Positions 8,776-16,673 of a stretch of 18,195 nucleotides of DNA are shown in pieces. Position numbers and translations under genes: made by a program. Each line of letters begins with the position of its first letter. The stretch's first letter is position 1. The DNA lies in contig JAPFCT010000420.1 in assembly GCA_026169575.1 (NCBI GenBank), positions 1 through 18,195 of the forward strand, in the 5' to 3' direction. This DNA is from Faecalimonas sp. (GTDB taxonomy: Bacteria; Bacillota_A; Clostridia; Lachnospirales; Lachnospiraceae). Under the pieces are notes generated by a model, which saw nothing but the letters and a program-made list of their open reading frames with translations, was not told the DNA's origin and made no database searches.

Positions 8776-10721
8776 CTGAACTCTCCTTCTTCTTTCTCGA
8801 TTGCCTCATAGACTCTCAACAATTCCCCGACACTCCACGCCTGGGCAAAACAGCCCTTGGATCTTGTCGGATTTTCTCCATCGTAGATTTCCGGCAGCTG
8901 TCCGATACAGCCTTCCCGCAGAGCGCTTTCCAGAATCTCCAGCTGATCTTTCACGATTTCTTTTGCCTCTTTTGTGTATCCGTTCACTTTCAGAAAGGCG
9001 AGATAATACGCTCCGAGCGGGAAGGTCCACACCGTTCCCTGGTGGTATGCCATATCCCTCTCTTCCATCGCTCCTCCATAAAACGGATGAAACTCTCCAT
9101 CCGCCATTTCCAGTGTCCGGAGCCCGTACGGCGTGTAAAGTGTTTCAAACACCGTCTCCACAACTTCCCGTTCTTTCTCCGGCTCCAGCATCGTAAACGG
9201 CATCGAAATTGCCCAGATCTGGTTACACCGGATCTGTCTGTCCGCCTCTGTACCGGAAACAAGATCCTTTAAGCAATGCTTTTCTTCCATCCAGAACTGC
9301 TCTGAAAAAGACTGCTTTACCTGTTCTTTCAGCCCCGGATATTCCCACTTCTGATGAAGCAAAGCGGCAAACCGCTCCATAATACAGAGTGCATTGTACC
9401 AGTATGCATTGATCTCCACCGGCTTTCCATGGCGCGGTGTCGGAAGGATCTCCCCTACGCGCACATCCATCCATGTCACCTGCCAGAGACCTTCCCCTGC
9501 CAGGATCAATCCATCTTCATCCATATGGATCCCATAATCGGTTCCTTCGTGATATCCCTCCAGGATCCTCTCCATGACCGGATACATTTCTTCTGCAAAC
9601 GCCTGATCTTTTGTCGCCTCATAATACAGATACACACAGTTGATAAACAGAAGCGCTGCATCTACCGTATTGTACAGCGGCTCATTTCCGCCCTCCGGAA
9701 ACAGATTCGGCATCAGACCTTTCTGTTCATGGACTGCAAATGTCCGAAGAATCTCTTTTGCCGTGTCATACTGCCCAGTGGCAATACAGATGCCCGGCAG
9801 TGCGATCATCGTATCTCTTCCCCAGTCCTCAAAAAACGGATATCCTGCAAGAATCGTGCTTCCGCCTGTGGACTCCCGTCTGGAAACAAATGCATCTGCA
9901 CTTTTTGCAAGCTCACATGCGACCGGCGAATGAAATCCTGCCTGTTCCTTTAATGTCTTCTGATATTGTTTCATCTCTTTGAAAATGACGTCTGCGTCCT
10001 GCTTCGCGTCTTCCAGCGAATAGACAATTTTTAATACCGCCTCTTTCTCTGCCGAAACTGTCAGGCTGATCCGGTGATCCGCCATCGCCGATCCGGTCTT
10101 TCTTCTGCCATCACAGACATCATAACTATAATAATACAATTCCCGCGTTTCTTCTATACCAACAACCGTTCCATTCGTTGTAAATTTCAGTTCCAATCCA
10201 TTCGAGGCAATCGCATTCTCCCGGCGCGCCATTTTCTGTTCGGGACTTAAATCCTCTCCCTTCTTTGTGAACTGGAAAAACGGTGTTACCTCCAATGTCA
10301 CCGCACATTTTTTTCTGTTTTGGATCCGGTATCGGATTGCAACGGTATTTTCCCCGTGCTTCATCCCGATTTCCTTGTGAACCTCCACCCCTGCAAGCTG
10401 GAATTTCCAAAGCGGTGTCCCTTCATATAGGAAAGCAGAGAGATAGCGATACCCTTCCTCACTCGATCCATCGGCAAATTCCTGTGTCGATAACGGAAAC
10501 AGTTCTTCCCCGATCCGAAGTGTCTCCGCAAGTCGGTGTACCACGTTGTACCGGTGGTTCGGCGCCTGCACACATGCCATCAGAACTGCATGGTCATTTC
10601 TCGCAGCAGAACCTGTCATCGTCATCGAAGAAAATCCTCCCAGTCCGTTTGTCAGAAGATAACAGTTTTCCTGCCCTCTCGCAATCGTATTAAAATCTTG
10701 TTTTCCATAGATCCATCTCAT
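8760..10721 (-). CDS. Glycogen debranching enzyme, amylo-alpha-1,6-glucosidase type (GH133)
   Basis: Cytoplasmic debranching enzyme of 653 aa expected to hydrolyse alpha-1,6 branch stubs of glycogen or limit dextrins. The N-terminal domain starts with [19 protein letters not shown] (20-38) and [10 protein letters not shown], typical of the bacterial/archaeal GDE N-terminal domain. The C-terminal (alpha/alpha)6-type half from about residue 285 shows [20 protein letters not shown] (292-311), [16 protein letters not shown] (409-424), [10 protein letters not shown] (436-445) and [18 protein letters not shown]. It lacks the GH13 transferase half of eukaryotic debranching enzymes and is a different fold from the pullulanase just upstream. 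The start is supported by GGAG 7 nt before ATG 10721. The 3' end overlaps glgP by 16 bp, which links debranching and phosphorolysis in translation. Confidence 0.93.
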   Translation of the reverse strand: MRWIYGKQDFNTIARGQENCYLLTNGLGGFSSMTMTGSAARNDHAVLMACVQAPNHRYNVVHRLAETLRIGEELFPLSTQEFADGSSEEGYRYLSAFLYEGTPLWKFQLAGVEVHKEIGMKHGENTVAIRYRIQNRKKCAVTLEVTPFFQFTKKGEDLSPEQKMARRENAIASNGLELKFTTNGTVVGIEETRELYYYSYDVCDGRRKTGSAMADHRISLTVSAEKEAVLKIVYSLEDAKQDADVIFKEMKQYQKTLKEQAGFHSPVACELAKSADAFVSRRESTGGSTILAGYPFFEDWGRDTMIALPGICIATGQYDTAKEILRTFAVHEQKGLMPNLFPEGGNEPLYNTVDAALLFINCVYLYYEATKDQAFAEEMYPVMERILEGYHEGTDYGIHMDEDGLILAGEGLWQVTWMDVRVGEILPTPRHGKPVEINAYWYNALCIMERFAALLHQKWEYPGLKEQVKQSFSEQFWMEEKHCLKDLVSGTEADRQIRCNQIWAISMPFTMLEPEKEREVVETVFETLYTPYGLRTLEMADGEFHPFYGGAMEERDMAYHQGTVWTFPLGAYYLAFLKVNGYTKEAKEIVKDQLEILESALREGCIGQLPEIYDGENPTRSKGCFAQAWSVGELLRVYEAIEKEEGEFRWKNY

Positions 10722-10793
10722 TTTCCTACTCCTTTGTTACAGTTCCTCTTCCATGTTTCTTCACTTCTTTTCTCAGAAATACCCCTAAAAGAT

Positions 10794-12755
10794 TTATACA
10801 CGTTCTCCGAACACTGCCACGCTGTGCGGCGCTGCGACAGCCTTCTCTGCACAGATTTCTTCCTTCCAGCAAAAACTGCTTTCCCCGTCGAGCAATACTT
10901 CCCATGTGCCGTCCGTCAGATCTTTTTCCACAACCGTCTCTGTACTATTGTAAATGATACACAACCGCTTCCACCTGCTCATACTTTTCCACGCTGTGCA
11001 GCCTTCTCCTTTGCAGTTATCCACAAAAAATCCGACAACTCCAGGTTTTGTCCACTCGCCGTAGATTCTTTTCCACGCCTGCGCGGACTTGTCACAAAGT
11101 CCCGGAAGCTGTTTCCGCAGTGCGATCAGTCCCTGGTAATACCTTCTCAGATCGCTGTATGCATATGCCCGCTGCCAGTCTAGCCGGTTCAGTTCGATCG
11201 GTGCATTGTAAGTGTTCTCCAGTCCATCTTTTGTCCGGGCAAATTCTTCCCCGGAGAGGAAAAACAGATTTCCCTGGCAGGTCATATAGATTGCCGCCGC
11301 CATCTTATTTACGCGCAGCCGTTCCTCCTCATCTGCAATCGTCTTCCCAAGCTTATCCCACAACGTCCAGTTATCATGGGCAGAAACATAAGTAATCACC
11401 TGGGACGGCGCCTTTGCCTTCGCTTTTTCCTTTTCGCTTCCGCCTCCTTTACACCATGCCCGGACACTCTCAAAAATCTCCTGCTCCATACCTTCCGCTC
11501 CGTTTACAAATCCCGGAATCTTCGCCTCAAACACATGCCCTTTGATCGCATCTCTCGTGTCATCGCAGAACATACCGACTCCGCGGTCCAGTCTGCCGAT
11601 ATTTTCTTTCAGCGCAGGCAGCGCATCGCCTTCCATCGCGGTCTGATCTGCGGCCCACGGTTCTCCGAACAAAAGAATCTCTCCTTCTCCGTACCGCTCA
11701 TCCAGTGCTCTCCGGATGCGGTTCATCAGATCCACATCCAAAAGCCCCATCAGATCGAACCGGAATCCGTCGATGTGATATTCCTCCGCCCAGTACAGCA
11801 CAGAATTGAGGATGTATTCCGCACACATCGGCCGCTCGCTTGCCACGTCATTCCCGCAGGCAGACCCGTTGGATACTGTCCCATCTTCCTGCGTGCGGAA
11901 ATAATACCACGGAACTGCCTTGTTCAGATTGTTGTCCAATGCATACATATGATTGTAAACAACATCCATGATCACCCGGAATCCGTTTCTGTGAAGCGAC
12001 TGCACCATCTCCTTAAACTCCCGGATACGCACTTCCCCATGTGCGGCATCCGTGGCATAAGAACCTTCCGGCACATTATAATTTTCCGGATCGTATCCCC
12101 AATTAAATCCCTCTTCTTTCGCTTCATCCACAGAACCATAATCATATGCCGGCATGATCTGAATATGTGTCACACCTAGTTCTTTCAGATAGTCCAGCCC
12201 GGTCGGATGGATACCATCCCCATACAGCGTTGTATGTTCCTCTGTAAATGCCTTGTATTTTCCCCGGTACTCCTCCGAAAATCCTCCGGATCTGTCCCAG
12301 GAAAATTCCTTCACATGCAGTTCATAGATAATATTTTCAATCCCTGCCTCCGGTCTTTGATCCGCCTCCCATCCGTCCGGATCCGTCTGCTTTAAATCTA
12401 CGACCATACTGCGGATCCCATTGACACCGCAGGCTCTCGCATAAGGATCTCCCGCCGTGACGGTCTCTTCCTCATGCACAATTTTATAAGTATAATAAAT
12501 ACCATGCCAATCTTTCTTCGTCCGGTACGCCCAGACTCCCTGCGCTTCTTTCTGCATGGCAATCTCCTCAAAACATTCTCCCTGCTCTCCATCATGATAG
12601 AGCTGCAGTCTCACTTCCTTCGCAAGCGGGCTCCACAGAAGGAAGGAGGTTCCTTCCTCCGTGCATAGCGCACCCAAATCTCTTTTTTTATAATGATATT
12701 TTCTGTGAAATTCTGAAGTCTGATAAAGCCTTTTGAATTCCTGTCTTCTCTTCAT
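10794..12755 (-). CDS. pulA: Type I pullulanase (GH13_14 alpha-1,6 debranching enzyme)
   Basis: Debranching enzyme of 653 aa that hydrolyses alpha-1,6 bonds in pullulan and branched maltodextrins. There is no signal peptide, so it should be cytoplasmic. Residues ~30-140 resemble the CBM48-type domain before the barrel (FLLWSPLAKEVRLQLY near 38-53). The barrel has IIYELHVKEFSWD (~142-154), FNWGYDP (217-223; the type I pullulanase hallmark is usually YNWGYDP), DVVYNH (264-269), nucleophile D334 in GFRFDLMG, acid/base E365 in LFGEPW and D461 in YVSAHDN. The start is ATG 12755: GAGG (12764-12767) is 8 nt upstream. The frame extends to a GTG at 12785, but the ten extra residues would include the ribosome site. 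It follows the permease gene by 91 bp with no terminator seen. Confidence 0.95.
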   Translation of the reverse strand: MKRRQEFKRLYQTSEFHRKYHYKKRDLGALCTEEGTSFLLWSPLAKEVRLQLYHDGEQGECFEEIAMQKEAQGVWAYRTKKDWHGIYYTYKIVHEEETVTAGDPYARACGVNGIRSMVVDLKQTDPDGWEADQRPEAGIENIIYELHVKEFSWDRSGGFSEEYRGKYKAFTEEHTTLYGDGIHPTGLDYLKELGVTHIQIMPAYDYGSVDEAKEEGFNWGYDPENYNVPEGSYATDAAHGEVRIREFKEMVQSLHRNGFRVIMDVVYNHMYALDNNLNKAVPWYYFRTQEDGTVSNGSACGNDVASERPMCAEYILNSVLYWAEEYHIDGFRFDLMGLLDVDLMNRIRRALDERYGEGEILLFGEPWAADQTAMEGDALPALKENIGRLDRGVGMFCDDTRDAIKGHVFEAKIPGFVNGAEGMEQEIFESVRAWCKGGGSEKEKAKAKAPSQVITYVSAHDNWTLWDKLGKTIADEEERLRVNKMAAAIYMTCQGNLFFLSGEEFARTKDGLENTYNAPIELNRLDWQRAYAYSDLRRYYQGLIALRKQLPGLCDKSAQAWKRIYGEWTKPGVVGFFVDNCKGEGCTAWKSMSRWKRLCIIYNSTETVVEKDLTDGTWEVLLDGESSFCWKEEICAEKAVAAPHSVAVFGERV

Positions 12756-12846
12756 ACCAAAACCCTCTTTCTGTTCCCCCGGCACATCTTCTTATATGCG
12801 CTCTGCTTTTTCAGATATCTCCGCACCCCGCTTCTGCCTCTCACTG

Positions 12847-13719
12847 CTATCCTTTTACCGCACCGGACACGCCATCCACATAATACCGCTGCATGATCAA
12901 AAACAAGATCGCAATCGGGATCGAGATCAGCACTGCGCCCGCCGCAAAACTGGTATACCAGCTGTCGATATACTCTTTCTCAAGCATTTTCCAAAGTCCA
13001 AGTGCAATCGTGTACTGATCCGAGTTTGCACGGCAGATTACCTTTGCAAAAATAAAATCGAGCCACGGAGCCATAAAAGCAGTGAGTACTGTGTAAACGA
13101 TGATCGGCTTGCTGAGCGGCAGTGTGATCTTCTGAAACACCTGCCATCTCGTACACCCGTCTAAGATCGCCGCCTCATCCACCGCATATGGGATCGTGTC
13201 GAAAAATCCCTTTGCGATCTGGAAGCCAAGTCCCGCGCCTCCGGAATAGCACAAGATCAACGCCACACGGATCAGATTTCCCTCTGTCAGTCCGATCGCT
13301 TTTAAAATAAAGTATACTGCAATCATCGACATAAATCCCGGAAACAATCCGAGGATCATCGCCATATTCATGTACGGCTTTCTCAGCTTAAATCTCAGTC
13401 TGGACAGACAGTAGGAAACTGCCAGCGTATAAAATGTCGCCAGAATGCAGGAGAAGATCGCAATGATCAGCGTGTTCATGAACATCTTCGGGAAATTTAA
13501 GATCGACGTGTCGGTAAACAGCCGGATATAGTTATCCAGCGTAAATTCCTTCGGGAAAAAGGTAGATACATAAGAGCCTTTCTCCGCCCGGAAACTCGTA
13601 AGGACAACCCAGACGATCGGAAATACCCAGATCGCCGCCAGCACTGCCAGGCTTACATGCACGATCACATTGTTGATTTTTCTCTTCTTTTTTGCCGAAT
13701 ACATTTTTTGTGCTGCCAT
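12847..13719 (-). CDS. malG: ABC transporter permease for maltodextrin (MalG-like)
   Basis: Inner-membrane permease subunit of 290 aa, one half of the channel of a CUT1-family carbohydrate importer. Hydrophobic segments are visible near residues 18-41, 80-105, 117-140, 150-166, 205-225 and 257-277, giving about six TM helices as usual. The cytoplasmic EAA loop that contacts the ATPase is DEAAILDGCTRWQVFQKITLP (~181-201), with the conserved Gly at 188. The start is firm: GGAG sits in the end of malF 10 nt upstream, and the two genes are only 2 bp apart. The C-terminus VDGVSGAVKG matches the usual ending of MalG proteins (..GLTAGAVKG). Substrate is inferred from the enzymes downstream. Confidence 0.93.
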   Translation of the reverse strand: MAAQKMYSAKKKRKINNVIVHVSLAVLAAIWVFPIVWVVLTSFRAEKGSYVSTFFPKEFTLDNYIRLFTDTSILNFPKMFMNTLIIAIFSCILATFYTLAVSYCLSRLRFKLRKPYMNMAMILGLFPGFMSMIAVYFILKAIGLTEGNLIRVALILCYSGGAGLGFQIAKGFFDTIPYAVDEAAILDGCTRWQVFQKITLPLSKPIIVYTVLTAFMAPWLDFIFAKVICRANSDQYTIALGLWKMLEKEYIDSWYTSFAAGAVLISIPIAILFLIMQRYYVDGVSGAVKG

Positions 13720-13721
13720 CT

Positions 13722-15098
13722 TTAAAATTCTCCTTCCTTATAAGATTTGCTGTTGCGGTACGTGAGCAGCGCCCCGGCCGCCAGAATGATGAATGTCAGA
13801 ATACCGATGACCGCACCGATATTATAATATTGTTTATCGACTGTCAGCTTATAGAGCCATGTCACGAGCAGATCCGTCTTTCCCGCCGTAGACGCCAGAT
13901 CGGTAACCGGATCTCCTCCCGACAATAAGTAGATAATGTTAAAGTTATTGACATTTCCCGTAAAGGTTACGATCAGATACGGTGTCGTCACATAGAGCAT
14001 GTACGGAAGCGTGATCTTGAAAAATGTCTGAACCGCATTTGCGCCGTCTACCTTTGCCGCCTCATAAAGTTCCCCCGGAATATTCTGGAGTACCCCGGTA
14101 AGCTGAAGCAGTGTATAAGGAACACCAACCCAGATGTTTACCACGATCACGGTCACCCTTGCCCAGGTTGGATCAGTGAAAAACGGAAGACTTGCATCCT
14201 GCGCGATCCACCCGAGGTTTCTCAGTAACACATTCACTGCGCCGTTTGGCTGGAGCATCGTCCGCATGATCAGAAGGGAGACGAACATCGGCACTGCGCA
14301 GGAGAGTACAAAGCAAAATCTCCAGAATCCTTTTGCCCTCGTATCCTTCCGGTTGATCACGATTGCAAGGATCATTCCGAAAATATAGTTGCTGAATGTG
14401 GCAAAAAATGCCCACACAAGTGTCCATCCAAGTACGGACCAGAACGTACTTCCAAGAATACTGTTCGCATCAAACAATGCCTTAAAGTTCTCAAGTCCCA
14501 CCCAGTCAAACAGCATCAGGTGATTTCCAATCTTACTGTAATTTGTAAATGCCATACAGATCATAAAGATCAAAGGCAGGATCGTCAGTCCAAAAATAAA
14601 GATCATCGGCGGTGTCATCAGAAGTCTGTGCAGATTCTCATGCAGCAGTGATTTCAGATCTTCCGCAAATGTATTGACATGGCGCCCTGCTTTATCAAGA
14701 CATTCTGCCTGAAATGCACTGCGCAGCGCCCCTCTCCATGCCCACACCATCACAAGCGTCAGAAGTACGGTCGCCACTCCGTACAGCAAAATCAGCACTG
14801 ACTGATCTCCCTGCGTATACCGGTATACCTGATTTGCCTCATCCCACACTTCTTTCTGTGGAACGCTTCCAAGTGATCCAAGCATGTGCAAAAATCCGAT
14901 TCCATTGACTGCCATAAATACAATGTACGCCACTTCCACCGCCAGATATAACAATCCTTTGATCTTCTGTTTATGTACAAAATTTCCGAATCCCATCAGC
15001 AGCATCGACAGCTTCGTCTCGATTCCACCCTCTCTGACTGCCCGCATACATGTGTATGGTGTCGAAAACTGACCTGCCTTCTTTTTGAATTTCAACAT
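13722..15098 (-). CDS. malF: ABC transporter permease for maltodextrin (MalF-like, with N-terminal membrane extension)
   Basis: Inner-membrane permease subunit of 458 aa that pairs with MalG. The core begins near residue 160 (LLMTPPMIFIFGLTILPLIF) and carries the EAA loop EAAKVDGANAVQTFFKITLP (346-365) and FNIIYLLSGGDP (386-397), both typical of MalF. Ahead of the core are two extra hydrophobic segments (about 47-71 and 101-121) joined by a short hydrophilic stretch, making the protein longer than simple ~290-300 aa CUT1 permeases. E. coli MalF also has an extended N-terminus, so this fits the maltose-type subfamily. GAGG lies 9 nt upstream of the ATG. It starts 15 bp after the binding-protein gene. 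Confidence 0.93.
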   Translation of the reverse strand: MLKFKKKAGQFSTPYTCMRAVREGGIETKLSMLLMGFGNFVHKQKIKGLLYLAVEVAYIVFMAVNGIGFLHMLGSLGSVPQKEVWDEANQVYRYTQGDQSVLILLYGVATVLLTLVMVWAWRGALRSAFQAECLDKAGRHVNTFAEDLKSLLHENLHRLLMTPPMIFIFGLTILPLIFMICMAFTNYSKIGNHLMLFDWVGLENFKALFDANSILGSTFWSVLGWTLVWAFFATFSNYIFGMILAIVINRKDTRAKGFWRFCFVLSCAVPMFVSLLIMRTMLQPNGAVNVLLRNLGWIAQDASLPFFTDPTWARVTVIVVNIWVGVPYTLLQLTGVLQNIPGELYEAAKVDGANAVQTFFKITLPYMLYVTTPYLIVTFTGNVNNFNIIYLLSGGDPVTDLASTAGKTDLLVTWLYKLTVDKQYYNIGAVIGILTFIILAAGALLTYRNSKSYKEGEF

Positions 15099-15113
15099 CC
15101 CTCTTCACCTCAT

Positions 15114-16355
15114 CTAAATTCCATCGCTGTTCATCGCTTCATTCATTGCCTCGGTCTGCTCAGCGGCATTTTCGTGTGTCACACTTCCATTCCGGATTCC
15201 TTTTCCCATATTTTCTACCGGAACCCAGCAGTTGTTCATCTTCGCCACAAACGGCTGCAGAATAGAAGTCTTATTAAATGTGTCATTCTGTGCCGACACA
15301 AGCGGATCTTCTGCGATTTTTTCCTCTGCCAGAAGGTCCGTGTTGCACGGGATCACATTTTGCAGTTCATAATGCGTCATCTGCGCCTCGGCAGATCCGA
15401 GGTACACTGCAAGTTCCACCGCGGCCACCATATGTTTGCTGTATGGATTTACCCCGACTGCCTTCGATCCCGCATAAGACATCATCTGCTTTTTTTCTCC
15501 ATTTAAGGTAAAGGAAGGAAGCGCCGCAGCTCCCATATTTTCCCCGAGCGCCTCCTGCACTGCGTTCGCATCCCAGGAGCCGGAGAAGATTGCGGAGATA
15601 CTTCCGTCTCTGAGCCCTGCAAGCCCGGATCCGTCCGCATCGATCTTAAAGTTTGGATTTGCCGCAAGATCTACAAGATACCCTGTCACATCAACCGCTT
15701 TCTCCCCTGCAAAATCTACCCCTTTTGACTCATCCGTCCCGTCTCCGAATAAAGTACAGCCATTTCCGATATAAAATGCCGGTGTGTACCAGGAGTTTGT
15801 CAACGGAAATGCAACTGTGCCCTTTTTGAGCATCGTATCAAGGTTCTGAATATCCTCCTCTGAAAAAACGCTCTTGTCATAGTACAGAAACCATGTGTTT
15901 GTCGTAAACGGTACTCCGTAAAGCGCGTCATCCTTGATCAGTGATGCCAGCACTTCCTCCGAGTTCGTCTGCTCAATCTGATCCCGGTATTTCCCACCGA
16001 ATTTTGCCAGTGCATTTGCATCGGTCATCGTCGTCAGCGTATCATTCGCATACATAAATACATCCGCGCTCGCCTCAGGATCCTGCGCCACCTGGCTCGC
16101 CGCCGTCGCCTCATCCGCAACCCCGTAGACAAATGTAATGTCCCACTCCGGATGCAGTTCTGCGAACTCCTCACAAGTCTTCTGCAGCCATTCTCCGCTC
16201 TCTTTTGACTGATCTTCTGACGGAGACCATACCATCAGACGCACCTTTTCCGCTTTTCCTGCCTCACTGTCCTTCTCCGGTCCTTCACCGCAGCCGGAAA
16301 CTCCCATCGCTGCGATCACTGCCGCCAGCATCAGCGCCACTCCTCGCTTCTTCAT
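15114..16355 (-). CDS. malE: Maltodextrin-binding lipoprotein (extracellular solute-binding protein)
   Basis: Substrate-binding component of the ABC importer, 413 aa, anchored outside the cell membrane. The N-terminus is a lipoprotein signal: MKKR, a hydrophobic stretch, then the lipobox VSGC with the lipidated cysteine at C22, followed by an acidic/charged linker (GEGPEKDSEAGKAEK). The mature part has the solute-binding family 1 pattern: VRLMVWSPSEDQ at the first strand, 'YGVPFTTNTWFLYYDKSVF' in the hinge region, ISAIFSGSWDAN, and a late SKAVGVNPYSKHMVAAVELAVYL segment. It is the first gene of the operon, directly behind a strong promoter, as expected for the component needed in highest amount. 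GGAG is 8 nt before the ATG. Maltodextrin as ligand is inferred from context. Confidence 0.93.
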   Translation of the reverse strand: MKKRGVALMLAAVIAAMGVSGCGEGPEKDSEAGKAEKVRLMVWSPSEDQSKESGEWLQKTCEEFAELHPEWDITFVYGVADEATAASQVAQDPEASADVFMYANDTLTTMTDANALAKFGGKYRDQIEQTNSEEVLASLIKDDALYGVPFTTNTWFLYYDKSVFSEEDIQNLDTMLKKGTVAFPLTNSWYTPAFYIGNGCTLFGDGTDESKGVDFAGEKAVDVTGYLVDLAANPNFKIDADGSGLAGLRDGSISAIFSGSWDANAVQEALGENMGAAALPSFTLNGEKKQMMSYAGSKAVGVNPYSKHMVAAVELAVYLGSAEAQMTHYELQNVIPCNTDLLAEEKIAEDPLVSAQNDTFNKTSILQPFVAKMNNCWVPVENMGKGIRNGSVTHENAAEQTEAMNEAMNSDGI

Positions 16356-16386
16356 GTTCCATTCTCCTTTTACCTTCGTCTTATTT

Positions 16387-16407
16387 ATTTGTTTCGTATT
16401 ATTTCGT
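16387..16407 (-). promoter_or_regulatory. Candidate operator near the operon start site: direct repeats ACGAAA
   Basis: On the minus strand ACGAAA occurs at 16407-16402 and again at 16397-16392, exactly 10 bp apart (one helical turn). The second copy is inside TACGAAACAAAT (16398-16387), which recurs on the + strand at 16562-16573 near the regulator promoter. The position, at about +1 to +20 of the predicted transcript, is where a repressor would block transcription. Binding by the neighbouring LacI protein is inferred; the site is not an obvious palindrome with a central CG, which is unusual for that family. Confidence 0.45.
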
Positions 16408-16414
16408 TACTTGT

Positions 16415-16443
16415 AATATACCTCACACATTTATAAACGTCAA
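16415..16443 (-). promoter_or_regulatory. Main promoter of the maltodextrin operon
   Basis: On the minus strand TTGACG (16443-16438) is followed after 17 nt by TATATT (16420-16415), a near-consensus housekeeping sigma factor promoter. Transcription should start near 16408, giving a leader of about 53 nt before the malE ATG. Confidence 0.8.
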
Positions 16444-16561
16444 TATCATGTCTTATTTTCTCTATTTTTTACAGTTTTCAAATATACTTTTTGTGCATTT
16501 TGATTGTGTTTTATGATATTCTCCTTATTTTCTCCCTTTTTCTCATTCAGGAAACCAACTT

Positions 16562-16573
16562 TACGAAACAAAT
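16562..16573 (+). promoter_or_regulatory. Candidate operator upstream of the LacI-family gene
   Basis: TACGAAACAAAT here is identical over 12 nt to the minus-strand site at 16398-16387. It sits 13 nt before the -35 box of the regulator promoter. A partial third copy, CTTTACGA, occurs at 16559-16566 and again at 16624-16631, the latter just after the predicted regulator start site. This layout suggests joint control of both promoters including autoregulation; the binding protein is not proven. Confidence 0.45.
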
Positions 16574-16586
16574 CGATTCAAAATAA

Positions 16587-16615
16587 TTGCTTTTTAGGAT
16601 CAGATTCGCTATAAT
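16587..16615 (+). promoter_or_regulatory. Promoter of the LacI-family regulator gene
   Basis: TTGCTT (16587-16592) and a perfect TATAAT (16610-16615) are separated by 17 nt. Transcription should start near 16622, about 52 nt before the ATG. Confidence 0.75.
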
Positions 16616-16673
16616 ATTCTTATCTTTACGAGGAAAATCAACAGAAACATTAGAAATATCGAAAGGCAGACCT

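Larger units (their letters stand above)
16356..16673. other. AT-rich divergent control region between the maltodextrin operon and the LacI regulator
   Basis: This 318-bp stretch has no gene. It holds two outward-facing promoters whose -35 boxes are about 140 bp apart, plus several ACGAAA-type motifs near both. The middle part (about 16450-16550) is T-rich on the + strand, which could act as curved DNA or UP-like sequence for the minus-strand promoter. A reading frame extended back to a TTG at 16587 for the regulator would start inside its own -35 box and is not credible. Confidence 0.7.

Noticed and set aside
12756..12785. Ten-residue extension of the pullulanase from a GTG
   Set aside because: The extension covers the GAGG ribosome site that is well spaced for the ATG at 12755.
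16467..16480. Possible catabolite-responsive (CcpA cre) site upstream of the operon promoter
   Set aside because: TGAAAACTGTAAAA on the minus strand has two mismatches to the cre consensus, including loss of the central CG, so it is too weak to report as a feature.
16587..16673. 29-residue N-terminal extension of the LacI regulator from a TTG
   Set aside because: It would start inside the predicted -35 box and upstream of the predicted transcription start; the ATG at 16674 has a good ribosome site and gives the usual LacI-family N-terminus.
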